Under the pieces are notes generated by a model, which did not search any database, was not told where the DNA came from, and worked only from the letters and a program-made list of their open reading frames with translations. 64,000 bases of DNA, taken from the NCBI GenBank assembly GCA_965230205.1, contig OZ245996.1:1984001-2048000 (forward strand), written 5' to 3'. The stretch's first letter is position 1, and every line of letters begins with the position of its first letter. This document shows positions 8,875-18,366 of the stretch, piece after piece. This stretch comes from CANLBN01 sp965230205 (lineage in GTDB: Bacteria; Pseudomonadota; Gammaproteobacteria; Pseudomonadales; Cellvibrionaceae). A program made the translations under genes and the position numbers.

Positions 8875-10467
8875 TTATGATTGTAGTTGCTTAATAATTT
8901 CGATGGTTGAACTATCCCATTCAACACTACATTCCTTTGTCGTTAAGGCATTGTAAAGTGGCTTGCCAAGTTGTTTGCCCAATTCTACACCCCATTGATC
9001 AAAGGCATTAATGCCAAGTAAAACGCTTGTGACATACACTTTATGTTCGTAAAAAGCGATTATAGCGCCTAGATTTTTAGGCGTTAGCTCATCCAAAATC
9101 ACCGTGTTGCTGGGCTTGTTTCCAGGAATGACCTTATGTGGTGCAAGTTGTTGAATATCATCTTCAGATAAACCTTGCTCACGCAATTCTTGCTCGGCTT
9201 GTTGTAATGTTTTACCTTGAAGCAATGCTTGAGATTGACTAATGCAGCAGGCTAGTAAATGTTCATGTTGATCTTTATAGCTGCTCATGGGTTTTTTAAC
9301 AGCAATAAAATCGACAGGGATAAGTCGCGTTCCCTGATGTAATAGCTGATGAAAGCTGTGTTGGCCATTCGTGCCTTCTGCGCCCCAAATAATAGATCCT
9401 GTCGATGCTGTTAAGGTGTCTCCGGATTTGCTAACTCGCTTGCCAAGACTTTCCATATCTAGCTGTTGTAAGTAAGCAGGCAGGCGATTAAGTCGCTGAG
9501 CATAAGGTAGTACCGCGTGAGCAGAGCACCCCCAATAATGGTTGTACCAATAACTTAGCAAAGCTGCGATAACAGGCATGTTGTTTTCAACAGGCGCTTG
9601 TCGAAAATGCGTGTCCATTATATGAGCGCCATTTAATAGTTCACGGAATCCATGCATCCCTATCGCAAGCGCAATAGGTAAGCCAATGGATGACCACAGT
9701 GAATAGCGACCACCAACCCAATCCCACAATGGAAAAATATTGTCTTTAGCAATGCCAAATTCATGGGCTGTTTTTATATTAGAGCTAATAGCGACAAAAT
9801 GTTTTTGTAGGTCATTCTTTTGGCATCCAGCATCTAACATCCATTGCCTGGCGCTGAGCGCATTGTTCAGTGTTTCTAGTGTCGTAAATGTTTTTGAAGC
9901 AATGACGAAGAGAGTTGTTTCAGCATCTACTGTAGATAAGGTATCTTCCAGATCAGCGCCATCAATATTGGCAACAAAATGCACAGATAATTGAGGGTGA
10001 TGAAAAGCGGATAATGCTTGAGTCACCATGCGAGGTCCAAGATCGGAGCCCCCGATACCTATATTAACAACGCTCTTAATCGCTTTGCCTGTATAGCCTA
10101 GCCATTGTTGCTGATGAACAGATTCAACAAAGTTACCCATTTTATCGAGTGCCGTTTGCACCATGTTGCTAATATCAGAATCATTTTTGGGTTCTCTTAA
10201 TGCAGTATGAAGTGCAGCGCGTTTTTCCGTGTTGTTAACGTGTTCACCATTAAATAATGATTCTATAGCGGTGGGTAATTCTTGCATGTTGGCTTTGCTG
10301 AATAGAGAAGCCATGACATCATCGTTTATATGATTCTTTGAAAAGTCAAAATATAGTCCGTCAACCTTCAAAGAGAATTTTTTTGCTCTTTCGGGATTTT
10401 CTTTGAATAGATCAAGCAGTGTCGATTCATTCAATTGCTTGTGCTGGGCTTTTAGTGTGTTATCCAT
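8875..10467 (-). CDS. pgi: Glucose-6-phosphate isomerase
   Basis: 530 aa, close to the usual length of about 549. It interconverts glucose-6-phosphate and fructose-6-phosphate. Family signatures are present: NIGIGGSDLGPRM, VIASKTFTTLET, DWVGGRYSLWSSIGLPIAL, the catalytic Glu/His region GTNGQHSFHQLLHQGT, and the C-terminal GINAFDQWGVELGK. It is transcribed alone, convergent with the PHP phosphatase. Confidence 0.97.
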   Translation of the reverse strand: MDNTLKAQHKQLNESTLLDLFKENPERAKKFSLKVDGLYFDFSKNHINDDVMASLFSKANMQELPTAIESLFNGEHVNNTEKRAALHTALREPKNDSDISNMVQTALDKMGNFVESVHQQQWLGYTGKAIKSVVNIGIGGSDLGPRMVTQALSAFHHPQLSVHFVANIDGADLEDTLSTVDAETTLFVIASKTFTTLETLNNALSARQWMLDAGCQKNDLQKHFVAISSNIKTAHEFGIAKDNIFPLWDWVGGRYSLWSSIGLPIALAIGMHGFRELLNGAHIMDTHFRQAPVENNMPVIAALLSYWYNHYWGCSAHAVLPYAQRLNRLPAYLQQLDMESLGKRVSKSGDTLTASTGSIIWGAEGTNGQHSFHQLLHQGTRLIPVDFIAVKKPMSSYKDQHEHLLACCISQSQALLQGKTLQQAEQELREQGLSEDDIQQLAPHKVIPGNKPSNTVILDELTPKNLGAIIAFYEHKVYVTSVLLGINAFDQWGVELGKQLGKPLYNALTTKECSVEWDSSTIEIIKQLQS

Positions 10468-10651
10468 AATAAATTTTTGATTGTTGTTTATTTAAAAGCT
10501 ATATATTTTGTTAAGTGGGTTTTGTTGGATCTATAGATGATACATTATAACGTTCACGGATAAATATTAGCGTATAAACATGACGATATATGTTACAAAA
10601 CAGTAATACTTGTTATCTCTCATAGTAAATTGAATTCGCTTTTATTCTTCA

Positions 10652-11335
10652 TCATCGAATAAATCGTATCCAGCGCCATAATCGAAGAATATCAATCAGT
10701 GCGGCGGCAACATAGGTTAGTGCGCAGGCTTTTAGAATTTGTTTAATCGCTGGTATGTAGACCTTGGGAATGTAGCCGCCCTTCTCTAAAATAGGTAGTG
10801 CTTTGTTAAAACTTGCGTCATATTCTTCAGGTAGTATAGCAACATACATGAGTACGGATATTAACATTGTCATAATGCCCACTATTGCTGTTAGTGCCGA
10901 TAAATGAGGCACTTTAAAAAGAATAGTAAACAGTGGCATTGCCATTAATATAAATATACCCACTTGTTGTAAACGATGGGCTTTACCTAAATATTTTTTG
11001 CGAAGCAGGCTAACGGGTTCTTCACGATTAAATTGGATCGCATGCCCCACTTCATGGGTGGCTACGGCAATGGCCGTTAACGACTTGCCGTTGTAAATAT
11101 CCGGGCTTAGCCGAACTGCATTATCAATCGGGCTGTAGTGATTATCATCCTGCGATGATTGTTCTACTTTAACTGAGTCCAGTTGATATTCTTTTAGCAA
11201 GTGGACTGCTAGTTCGCTCCCTGAGCCAGGTATATTCTCTAAATTGCCATGATGCTTTTTCATCACATGCTTTACCCATAAATGAGGGAGGCATATGAGA
11301 GCCAATAACAATAAGGCAATAATTAGATATATCAT
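10652..11335 (-). CDS. Membrane zinc metallopeptidase, YugP type
   Basis: 227 aa with an N-terminal membrane helix (residues 1-22), the zinc motif HEVGH at 94-98 (VATHEVGHAIQF) and three further hydrophobic segments (about 128-170 and 205-215). The order matches the Zn_peptidase_2/YugP family of membrane-bound neutral zinc peptidases. Substrate is unknown. It is downstream of ispB on the same strand with a gap of about 70 bp, so co-transcription is possible. Confidence 0.85.
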   Translation of the reverse strand: MIYLIIALLLLALICLPHLWVKHVMKKHHGNLENIPGSGSELAVHLLKEYQLDSVKVEQSSQDDNHYSPIDNAVRLSPDIYNGKSLTAIAVATHEVGHAIQFNREEPVSLLRKKYLGKAHRLQQVGIFILMAMPLFTILFKVPHLSALTAIVGIMTMLISVLMYVAILPEEYDASFNKALPILEKGGYIPKVYIPAIKQILKACALTYVAAALIDILRLWRWIRFIR

Positions 11336-11405
11336 TAATAACTATCGATAAGTTTGCAATTCTTTAAAAGCTTATCCTAACGGTTCGGTATTTAAAGGCC
11401 CTGGC

Positions 11406-12380
11406 TTAATGATTTCGTGCAATAGAAAAGTCGGCCAAATCTTGTAGTGCCTGTTTATACTCTGAATCTGGCAATAGCTTCAGTGCGGCTTTTGCTTCAG
11501 CGACATGTGCTACTGCTTTCTTTTCAGTGTAATCAATAGAGCCCGTTCGTTGAATAATGCTCACAATCTGTTCGAGTATAGCAGAGTCTATTTCTCGGGA
11601 GCCTGACTGGATGGTGTTGGCTATGAGCGCACTTTCTTCTGCGGTGCCATTCTGCATGGCAATAATCAATGGTAGTGTGGGTTTACCTTCAGCAAGGTCA
11701 TCACCTACGTTCTTCCCGAGGGTATCGCTGGACCCTGTATAGTCGAGTGCGTCATCAATTAGCTGGAATGCCATCCCCAAGTGATAGCCATAGGCTTTTA
11801 GTTGTTGTTGTAGTTGCTTATCGCCATTAGATAAAACGGTTGCAGTTTCGCAGGCTGCTTCAAAGAGAACCGCTGTCTTTTTATGGATAACTTCAAAATA
11901 GTTGGCTTCGGTTAGTTTGGGGTCTCCAGCATTAATGAGTTGCTGTACTTCCCCTTCAGCGATGGTGTTGGTGGTATTAGACAAGATATCCATAATATCC
12001 ATATTGCCGATAGCCACCATCATTTGAAACGCCCGTGAATATAAGAAGTCGCCGACTAGTACGCTGGGCGCATTTCCCCATTTGGCGTTAGCGGTGGCGC
12101 GCCCTCTACGCATATCAGAGATGTCGACGACATCATCATGCAGGAGGGTAGCAGAGTGAATAAACTCAATAATGGCCGCTAAGGTATGCTGTTGGGTCCC
12201 TTCATATTTAAGAGCGTTGGCAATAAGCAATACTAATAAAGGCCTTAAGCGTTTACCGCCAGCTTCAATTAAGTAATGGCCAATTTCTTCAACTAGGCCT
12301 ACATCAGAGTGAACTTGTTTAAGGATAAGCTGATTGACTGCGTCGAAATCCTCGGCAACCGCTTGATGGAAAGATAGCAT
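11406..12380 (-). CDS. ispB: Octaprenyl diphosphate synthase
   Basis: 324 aa trans-prenyltransferase that makes the side chain of ubiquinone. The first Asp-rich motif is LLHDDVVDISDMRRGR and the second is QLIDDALDY; GGKRLRP near residue 42 binds isopentenyl diphosphate. It is divergent from rplU-rpmA, the standard arrangement for ispB in gammaproteobacteria, which supports the specific name over other polyprenyl synthases. Confidence 0.95.
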   Translation of the reverse strand: MLSFHQAVAEDFDAVNQLILKQVHSDVGLVEEIGHYLIEAGGKRLRPLLVLLIANALKYEGTQQHTLAAIIEFIHSATLLHDDVVDISDMRRGRATANAKWGNAPSVLVGDFLYSRAFQMMVAIGNMDIMDILSNTTNTIAEGEVQQLINAGDPKLTEANYFEVIHKKTAVLFEAACETATVLSNGDKQLQQQLKAYGYHLGMAFQLIDDALDYTGSSDTLGKNVGDDLAEGKPTLPLIIAMQNGTAEESALIANTIQSGSREIDSAILEQIVSIIQRTGSIDYTEKKAVAHVAEAKAALKLLPDSEYKQALQDLADFSIARNH

Positions 12381-12490
12381 AGGAGATAATGTCTTTTATA
12401 ATCTGAGAGTTTGAGGGCTTGATGCTAGGGAGCCAGAGAGGGTGTGTCAAGGCCACTTTGTGGTCGTGTAAAAATGAAGCAAATAAGTCA

Positions 12491-12519
12491 TTGCGTGGGG
12501 ACGCTAATTATCGTAGAAT
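12491..12519 (+). promoter_or_regulatory. Probable sigma-70 promoter of rplU-rpmA
   Basis: TTGCGT at 12491-12496 and TAGAAT at 12514-12519 are separated by 17 bp. They lie about 118 bp upstream of the rplU start, leaving a leader of roughly 110 nt. Confidence 0.5.
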
Positions 12520-12636
12520 CCGCCACCTTATTTTTACTAGTAATCTCATAAACGGCGCAAGTCTTAAAGTATTGGGGTTTTAGAGCAATCCCGGACTACT
12601 TAGTGTCGTCCATTATTGTTATGGAGCAATAACGTT

Positions 12637-13227
12637 ATGTACGCAGTGATTAAAACTGGCGGTAAGCAACACCGTGTTGTTGAGGGTGAAACCTTAAAAA
12701 TTGAAAAAATTGAAGTCGCTACTGGCGAAAGTGTTCAATTTGACGACGTATTACTGGTTTCTACTGGTGATGACTATGCTATTGGTTCACCACTTGTAGA
12801 AGGTGCTGCGGTTAAAGCTGAAGTAATTAGTCATGGCCGTGCTGAAAAAGTGCGCATTATCAAGTTCCGTCGACGTAAGCATTCAATGAAGCGTCAAGGT
12901 CACCGTCAATGGTTCACGGAAGTGAAAATCACTGACATCTTGGCTTCTGGTGCTAAAGCAGCCCCAGCGAAAAAAGCAGCCAAGCCAAAAGCAGAGCCTG
13001 CACCAAAGGCAGCAGCTTCGACTGGCGGTGATGACCTAAGTAAAATTTCTGGTGTTGGCCCAGTCTTAGTTAAGAAGTTGGCTGACAACGGTATCACTAC
13101 ATTTGCTCAGATTGCAGCGTGGACTGCAGATGATGTTGTAGAGTTTGATGATAAACTGAATTTTAAAGGCCGTATCGAGCGTGATGACTGGATCGCTCAG
13201 GCTAAAGAATTGATGAAAGGGGAGTAA
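12637..13227 (+). CDS. rplU: 50S ribosomal protein L21 with C-terminal helix-hairpin-helix extension
   Basis: 196 aa from ATG 12637 (GGAG 11 bases upstream); a frame start at 12616 only adds unrelated residues. Residues 1-103 are a normal L21 (MYAVIKTGGKQHRV to HRQWFTEVKITDI). An Ala/Lys/Pro linker (about 108-130) follows, then a domain of about 60 residues with SKISGVGPVLVKKLADNGI, the pattern of a helix-hairpin-helix fold. Typical L21 is about 103 aa, so this is nearly twice as long. Such tails are better known to me from alphaproteobacterial L21. The gene precedes rpmA by 6 bp. Confidence 0.95.
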   Translation: MYAVIKTGGKQHRVVEGETLKIEKIEVATGESVQFDDVLLVSTGDDYAIGSPLVEGAAVKAEVISHGRAEKVRIIKFRRRKHSMKRQGHRQWFTEVKITDILASGAKAAPAKKAAKPKAEPAPKAAASTGGDDLSKISGVGPVLVKKLADNGITTFAQIAAWTADDVVEFDDKLNFKGRIERDDWIAQAKELMKGE

Positions 13228-13233
13228 TGACTC

Positions 13234-13491
13234 ATGGCACATAAGAAAGCTGGTGGTAGTACTAATAACGGTCGCGATTCCGAGAGTAAACGCTTAGGCG
13301 TTAAGCTTTTTGGTGGACAAGCGGTCACAGCGGGTAATATCATCATTCGTCAGCGTGGTACTAAAGTGCACCCGGGTGTGAATGTTGGTTTAGGTAAAGA
13401 CCATACAATCTATGCGAAAGCTGATGGCGTGGTTAAGTTTGAGGTTAAAGGGCCTAAAAATCGTCAATTTGTCAGTGTAGTTTCTGCTTAA
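13234..13491 (+). CDS. rpmA: 50S ribosomal protein L27
   Basis: 85 aa, starting MAHKKAGGSTNNGRDSESKRLGVK, the invariant L27 N-terminus that reaches the peptidyl transferase centre. The motif GNIIIRQRGTKVHPG is also present. It is co-transcribed with rplU and followed by a strong terminator. Confidence 0.98.
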   Translation: MAHKKAGGSTNNGRDSESKRLGVKLFGGQAVTAGNIIIRQRGTKVHPGVNVGLGKDHTIYAKADGVVKFEVKGPKNRQFVSVVSA

Positions 13492-13526
13492 CTGACTAGT
13501 ATTTAAAGCGATTTAATCTTTTTCTT

Positions 13527-13556
13527 AAAGCCCCGTCATTAGACGGGGCTTTTTTA
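13527..13556 (+). terminator. Rho-independent terminator after rpmA
   Basis: AAAGCCCCGTC, loop ATTA, GACGGGGCTTTTTT: an 11-bp stem followed by a T run, 35 bp after the rpmA stop. Confidence 0.92.
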
Positions 13557-13625
13557 TTTCTGCTATTTAAAAGCTTCATAGTAGAAAAACAGTAACAGTA
13601 GTACTAAAACGGTTGGAAACGAGAA

Positions 13626-14825
13626 ATGAAATTTGTTGATGAAGCCAAGATTTCGGTCTTTGCAGGTAACGGTGGTAATGGTTGCCTGAGTTTCCGTCGT
13701 GAAAAGTATATTGCGAAAGGCGGCCCTGACGGTGGTGATGGGGGTGACGGTGGTAGTGTGTTCCTAGAAGGCGACAATGACCTTAATACACTGATCGATT
13801 ACCGCTATCAGCCAAAATATCGCGCTCAGACGGGCCAGTCGGGTAGCGGTAAAAACTGTACTGGTGCTAAGGGTGAAGATTTGGTGCTAAAAGTTCCGGT
13901 AGGAACCTCTGTTCACGATATCGAGACCGAAGAGTTATTAGGCGATATTACTGCTGATGGGCAGCGCTTATTAGTCGCTCAGGGTGGTTTTCATGGTTTG
14001 GGTAACACTCGTTTTAAATCCAGTGTTAATCGTGCGCCAAGACAAACATCGCCTGGTTCAGAAGGTGAGCGCCGTGAGATAAAACTGGAATTGAAAGTGC
14101 TGGCGGATATAGGTTTGTTAGGGCTCCCCAACGCTGGTAAGTCTACCTTTATTCGTTCGGTATCATCGGCCAGGCCGAAGGTTGCTGATTATCCTTTTAC
14201 CACTTTAGTACCTAATTTAGGTGTTGTTAAAGTTCAGCAGCATCGTAGCTTTGTTATCGCTGATATCCCCGGTCTGATTGATGGTGCCTCAGAAGGAGCA
14301 GGTTTAGGGATTCGATTTTTAAAGCATTTAACACGTTGCCGAATTCTTTTGCATCTCGTTGATATAGCTCCACTCGATGGCTCTGACCCTGTTGAAAACA
14401 TGCGGGGTATTACCCAAGAGTTGGCATTGTTTAGCCCAACATTGGCGCAGCGTGAAATTTGGTTAGTATTAAACAAAACTGATATGTTGCCAGAAGAGGA
14501 TGTTGAGGCACGCTGCCAAGAAATTATTGAAAGTTTGGACTGGAAAGGGCCTGTCGCTTTTATTGCAGCGATTAACCAAAATGGAACACACACTTTGTGT
14601 CAACAGTTAATGGAAAGGTTGGAAGCAATCAAGCAAGCTGAATTAGACGACCCAGACTTAGTCGATGTGGAGTTAGCCCAGCAACGGCAGATGCAAGACG
14701 AGGCGCGATTACGAATCGATGAATTGCGCGAGCGCCATCGCGCTGAACGTTTAAAAGCCAAAGGTAAAGATGATGATGACAACGACGATGATTATGATGT
14801 TGAAGTTGTTTATACCGACTCTTAA
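13626..14825 (+). CDS. obgE: GTPase ObgE/CgtA
   Basis: 399 aa ribosome-assembly GTPase. The glycine-rich Obg fold occupies residues 1-158 (GNGGNGCLSFRREKYIAKGG). The G domain then shows G1 GLPNAGKST, switch DYPFTTLVPNLG, G3 DIPGLIDGA and G4 NKTD. The C-terminal tail is acidic (DDDDNDDDYD), as in many proteobacterial Obg proteins. It lies downstream of rpmA across a terminator, then precedes proB, a common order. Confidence 0.97.
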   Translation: MKFVDEAKISVFAGNGGNGCLSFRREKYIAKGGPDGGDGGDGGSVFLEGDNDLNTLIDYRYQPKYRAQTGQSGSGKNCTGAKGEDLVLKVPVGTSVHDIETEELLGDITADGQRLLVAQGGFHGLGNTRFKSSVNRAPRQTSPGSEGERREIKLELKVLADIGLLGLPNAGKSTFIRSVSSARPKVADYPFTTLVPNLGVVKVQQHRSFVIADIPGLIDGASEGAGLGIRFLKHLTRCRILLHLVDIAPLDGSDPVENMRGITQELALFSPTLAQREIWLVLNKTDMLPEEDVEARCQEIIESLDWKGPVAFIAAINQNGTHTLCQQLMERLEAIKQAELDDPDLVDVELAQQRQMQDEARLRIDELRERHRAERLKAKGKDDDDNDDDYDVEVVYTDS

Positions 14826-14880
14826 TTTATTAGAGCTTTTTTAGATAGAAAACGAAAATTAATCATTATTAAGTTAGTAG

Positions 14881-16008
14881 ATGACAGTGACACAGCGACA
14901 ACATGTAAAAAATGCCCGTTGTTGGGTAATTAAAATAGGGAGTTCTTTACTGACTAATGATGGTCAGGGTCTGGATGTGTCTGCGATTGAAAGCTGGGCT
15001 CAGCAGATCGCAAAACTCCGAGAGCAGAGTATCAATGTAGTATTAGTTTCATCAGGAGCTGTCGCTGCAGGTATGACTCGTTTAGGTTGGAAGCACCGTC
15101 CATCATCCGTCCATGAGTTGCAAGCGGCTGCGGCGGTTGGCCAAATGGGCTTGGTGCAAACCTATGAACAGGTCTTTCAACAATACGATATTCATACCGC
15201 TCAGGTATTAGTCGATCACGACGATTTATCTAATCGTGAGCGCTACCTCAATGCTCGCGCTACATTAAAAACTTTGCTAAACCTTGGTGTTATTCCTGTC
15301 GTGAATGAAAACGACACCGTAGTGACGGATGAAATTCGCTTTGGTGATAATGATACCTTGGCGGCGTTGGTTGCCAATTTAGTGGAAGCCGATGTACTGG
15401 TTTTACTCACTGACCAGCAGGGTTTGTTTACTGGAGATCCCCGCCACAAAAAAGATGCGGTATTAATTGATGAATGCCCTGCATCGGATACCTCTCTTGA
15501 TGACATGGTTAGCGGAGCTGGTAGTTTAGGGCGCGGTGGTATGGTGACAAAACTTCGAGCTGCTCGCCTGGCTGCACGATCGGGTACGCAAACGGTGATT
15601 GTCGGCGGAAAAATAGAAAATGTGATTACACAGTTGTCCGAAGGCGAGTCTGTAGGTTCCTTGTTATTGGCCGATCAGCAACCACAGGCTGCACGTAAGC
15701 GTTGGTTAGCGGGTCAGTTACAATCCCGTGGGGAGTTAATCCTGGATGATGGTGCGGTGCGTGTATTAAGGCAGTCAGGCAGAAGTTTATTACCTGTGGG
15801 TATCAAGTCTGTTGCTGGTTTATTTACTCGTGGTGATCTGGTGATTTGTAAAAATATGAACAACAAAGAAATTGCCCGAGGCTTAGTGAATTATAACTAC
15901 CAAGAAGCTGAAAAAATTATGGGTAAGTCAAGTGACTCCATTGAATCACTGCTAGGTTATAAAAACGAAGAAGAAATGATACACCGCGATAATTTAGTAC
16001 TAGTTTAA
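14881..16008 (+). CDS. proB: Glutamate 5-kinase
   Basis: 375 aa; phosphorylates glutamate in the first step of proline synthesis. The amino-acid kinase domain (about 1-260) has VIKIGSSLL, VLVSSGAVAAG, NENDTVV and GRGGMVTKLRAA. A C-terminal PUA domain (about 280-360) begins after AARKRWLAGQL. The length is typical of the PUA-bearing bacterial enzyme. The gene follows obgE by 55 bp. Confidence 0.96.
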   Translation: MTVTQRQHVKNARCWVIKIGSSLLTNDGQGLDVSAIESWAQQIAKLREQSINVVLVSSGAVAAGMTRLGWKHRPSSVHELQAAAAVGQMGLVQTYEQVFQQYDIHTAQVLVDHDDLSNRERYLNARATLKTLLNLGVIPVVNENDTVVTDEIRFGDNDTLAALVANLVEADVLVLLTDQQGLFTGDPRHKKDAVLIDECPASDTSLDDMVSGAGSLGRGGMVTKLRAARLAARSGTQTVIVGGKIENVITQLSEGESVGSLLLADQQPQAARKRWLAGQLQSRGELILDDGAVRVLRQSGRSLLPVGIKSVAGLFTRGDLVICKNMNNKEIARGLVNYNYQEAEKIMGKSSDSIESLLGYKNEEEMIHRDNLVLV

Positions 16009-16052
16009 TTTTTAATTGTTACTGCTGTGAAAGAGCACGGGCGAATCAACCT

Positions 16053-17165
16053 ATGAGTATTATCAAACCGCACATATTGGCAATGTCTGCTTATAAACCA
16101 CCATTGGAAGGGCGTAGTCCTAAGTCGCATACATTGTTGGATTTTAATGAGCGTACGATTCCCGTCAGCCAGCCTGTTGTTCAAGCTTTACAGAGTTTTA
16201 TTACTGATGGTCGCTTGCAACAGTATCCGGCGTATGGTGATATTCTTAGCCGTTTGGCAGCTTATACTGGCGCTAAAGCTCAGCAAATAATGATTACCAA
16301 TGGTTCTGACCAGGGTATCGACTTAATTTTTCGCGCCGTTGCAAAACCCGATGCGGAAGCGATTATCCCGGGGCCTTCTTTTGCAATGTATAACCAGTGT
16401 GCAAACATTGAAGCGATGACGTTAATCGAGCCTCAATACAATAAAGAGTCAGGTTATCCGGTAGAAGAGGTGCTGGCGTCTATCACACCAAATACCGCCA
16501 TTATTGTTGTGTCTAACCCTAACAATCCCTGCGGAACCATTGTTAGCCAAGACGTTATATTGCGTCTTGCGAAAGCCGCTCCTCATGCGGCGATTTTGGT
16601 GGACGAATGTTATTACGAATACAGTCGTCAAACAGTTGTTCCTTTTATTAAAGGAAGTATTAAAGAAAGCGCAGGCGATGATGCCAGCGGAAATGTGGGT
16701 GAAGGTTCTGGAGAAAAGCTATCAAATATTTTTGTCACAAGAACCTTTTCTAAAACCTGGGGTATTCCCTCTCTACGTTTTGGTTATCTGATCGCTGCTG
16801 CTGAGTATGTTGATGCTTTGTGCAATATTCGTGGCCCCTACGATATTAATCAGTTAGCCGTCGTTGCTGCAGAAGCCGCGTTAGACAACCCAGATTATAC
16901 TGATTCATATGTTACAGAAGTGATGGAAGAATCTAAGCCACTTTTGGAGCAGTACTTTGAAGAAAGCAGTATAGAATATTGGTCGAGCAGTGCGAATTAT
17001 CTCTGGGCATTTCCTGATAATGCTGAAGCTATTAATACCTACCTAATCGAAAAAGCATTTTTGGTCCGACCAAAAATGTATCAAGATAAATTGGGCCTGA
17101 GAATTACAGTAGGGACAGTTAGCCAAATCAAAGAATTGATTCAGGCATTTCGGGATTTTAGTTAG
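16053..17165 (+). CDS. hisC: Histidinol-phosphate aminotransferase-like PLP enzyme
   Basis: 370 aa class I/II aminotransferase. Recognisable elements are LDFNERT near the N-terminus, YPAYGD, the SNPNNPCGT motif, VDECYYEYS and the PLP lysine in TRTFSKTWGIPSLRFGY. This is the HisC pattern, and histidine synthesis is the likely role since no hisC follows hisD here. An insertion of about 25 residues rich in Gly/Ser/Glu (around 208-230) precedes the PLP lysine and is unusual. Another substrate cannot be excluded. It follows proB by 44 bp. Confidence 0.8.
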   Translation: MSIIKPHILAMSAYKPPLEGRSPKSHTLLDFNERTIPVSQPVVQALQSFITDGRLQQYPAYGDILSRLAAYTGAKAQQIMITNGSDQGIDLIFRAVAKPDAEAIIPGPSFAMYNQCANIEAMTLIEPQYNKESGYPVEEVLASITPNTAIIVVSNPNNPCGTIVSQDVILRLAKAAPHAAILVDECYYEYSRQTVVPFIKGSIKESAGDDASGNVGEGSGEKLSNIFVTRTFSKTWGIPSLRFGYLIAAAEYVDALCNIRGPYDINQLAVVAAEAALDNPDYTDSYVTEVMEESKPLLEQYFEESSIEYWSSSANYLWAFPDNAEAINTYLIEKAFLVRPKMYQDKLGLRITVGTVSQIKELIQAFRDFS

Positions 17166-17208
17166 CTGAGATTGCTTCGCAGGAGCTAAAAATATATTTT
17201 TCCTACTT

Positions 17209-17454
17209 TTAGCTGGCAACCAGTTTAAGCTTTTTATGACTTTTCTTTTCTGAGTGGCGGTCATCACCAATGTATTTGATATGTTCTAAACCGCTTCTCA
17301 GCAATTTTAGTTGCAGTGTAAACCTCATCTGTGGTGATGCAACAGGCTTTAGCCTTAAAGGGTGAAACCAGGTGCCCCCGTCTAAGTGAATTTCATAGCC
17401 TGATTTATTTTCCCTGAGTGTATTGCAGTCGATAAATTGCCAATCTGTCAGCAT
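17209..17454 (-). CDS. Small protein of an unknown five-copy family, copy 1
   Basis: 81 aa, preceded by GGGAGG. Shared family pattern: W.F near the N-terminus, then E.KSGY.I.L..GTW..P..L.P and a basic helix with QLKLLRSGLEHI. The tail is Lys-rich. The N-terminal 55 residues are nearly the same as copy 2 (LRENKSGYEIHL, GGTWFHPLRL), suggesting a recent duplication. There is no signal peptide or membrane segment, so it is probably cytoplasmic. I do not recognise the family. It converges on hisC. Confidence 0.72.
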   Translation of the reverse strand: MLTDWQFIDCNTLRENKSGYEIHLDGGTWFHPLRLKPVASPQMRFTLQLKLLRSGLEHIKYIGDDRHSEKKSHKKLKLVAS

Positions 17455-17629
17455 TATGAGCCTCCCTATCTTTTAGCGCAGGTTAACGTATATGGCGGCG
17501 ATTGTGCATCACTACTTCTGGTTAGAAATAGTGAATAATTGAAAAAACTGATGAGTTGGGGATAAACTCGATTGAGTTTTGGTCTCAAAAAAATAAATTA
17601 ATGTACTTTTTGAGCGGGGAGTGTTAACT

Positions 17630-17664
17630 GGTTATCACTTTGCTATTTTTCGGCAGTGATAACC
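17630..17664. repeat. Inverted repeat between family copies 1 and 2
   Basis: GGTTATCACT and AGTGATAACC, perfect 10-bp arms around a 15-nt loop. Neither side carries a clear T run. It may be a weak terminator for copy 2 or a regulator site for copy 1. Confidence 0.45.
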
Positions 17665-17711
17665 GATTGCTAAAAATAATATAAGCCAAACGCTTTTTCT
17701 TTCTTTAGTAA

Positions 17712-17951
17712 CTAACCAACCATTAGTTCATCATTTTCTATGGCTTTATTACTGGTGCTTCGGCTGTTACCAATGGACTGAATGTGATCTATTCCGCTGC
17801 GTAATAGTTTTAACTGAAGGGAAAAATTCATACCCTGTGGGGCTTTGGGTCTAAGTCTTAAAGGGTGGAACCAGGTTCCGCCACCTAGATGAATTTCATA
17901 GCCAGACTTATTTTCTCGAAGAGTATTTCGATCGATAAATTTCCAGTGCAT
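17712..17951 (-). CDS. Small protein of an unknown five-copy family, copy 2
   Basis: 79 aa with an AAGGAAAGA ribosome site. It starts MHWKFIDRNTLRENKSGYEI and keeps GGGTWFHPLRLRPKAP and LQLKLLRSGIDHI; the C-terminal 20 residues differ from copy 1. Same strand as all other copies, 257 bp upstream of copy 1. Function unknown. Confidence 0.72.
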   Translation of the reverse strand: MHWKFIDRNTLRENKSGYEIHLGGGTWFHPLRLRPKAPQGMNFSLQLKLLRSGIDHIQSIGNSRSTSNKAIENDELMVG

Positions 17952-18366
17952 TCTTTCCTTTTCCTGAAATTAATCTTAATTAGCGATGTTGTTTTACGCG
18001 CCTATTGTAATCGATTTGTCAGATCCTTATGTCTACTAGTAGGCAAAAAAAGAAAAATTATCTGTGAAGTGCCTATTGGACATTTTGCAAAAAATAAGAT
18101 AAACCTGATGACTATGCCACCAAAAATATAGCCTATTACATAATGACTATTAGCTAGTTAGGTAAAGTCATTCCAATATTTTATTCAGTTAATAAAAATT
18201 AGTATTCTGTCATTGCGCCACAGATTAAAATCATTGAATAATAATTTCTAGAGAACTTTTTAAATTGGTGCTGAGCATCTCCGTTGATGAACTCCGATAA
18301 ATTATTGAGATAGAAAGCAAAGTATTGGCTGATGGTTATTTTAAAATAAATAAAGTTATAAAAAAT
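17952..18366. other. Intergenic stretch without recognised genes
   Basis: 415 bp, AT-rich, with no ORF resembling a known family on either strand and no strong hairpin. It presumably holds the promoter of copy 2. I looked for a decayed family copy here and did not see one. Confidence 0.5.

Noticed and set aside
17157..17216. Terminator between hisC and family copy 1
   Set aside because: Only an 8-bp AT-rich inverted repeat (AGCTAAAA/TTTTAGCT) is visible, too weak to annotate.
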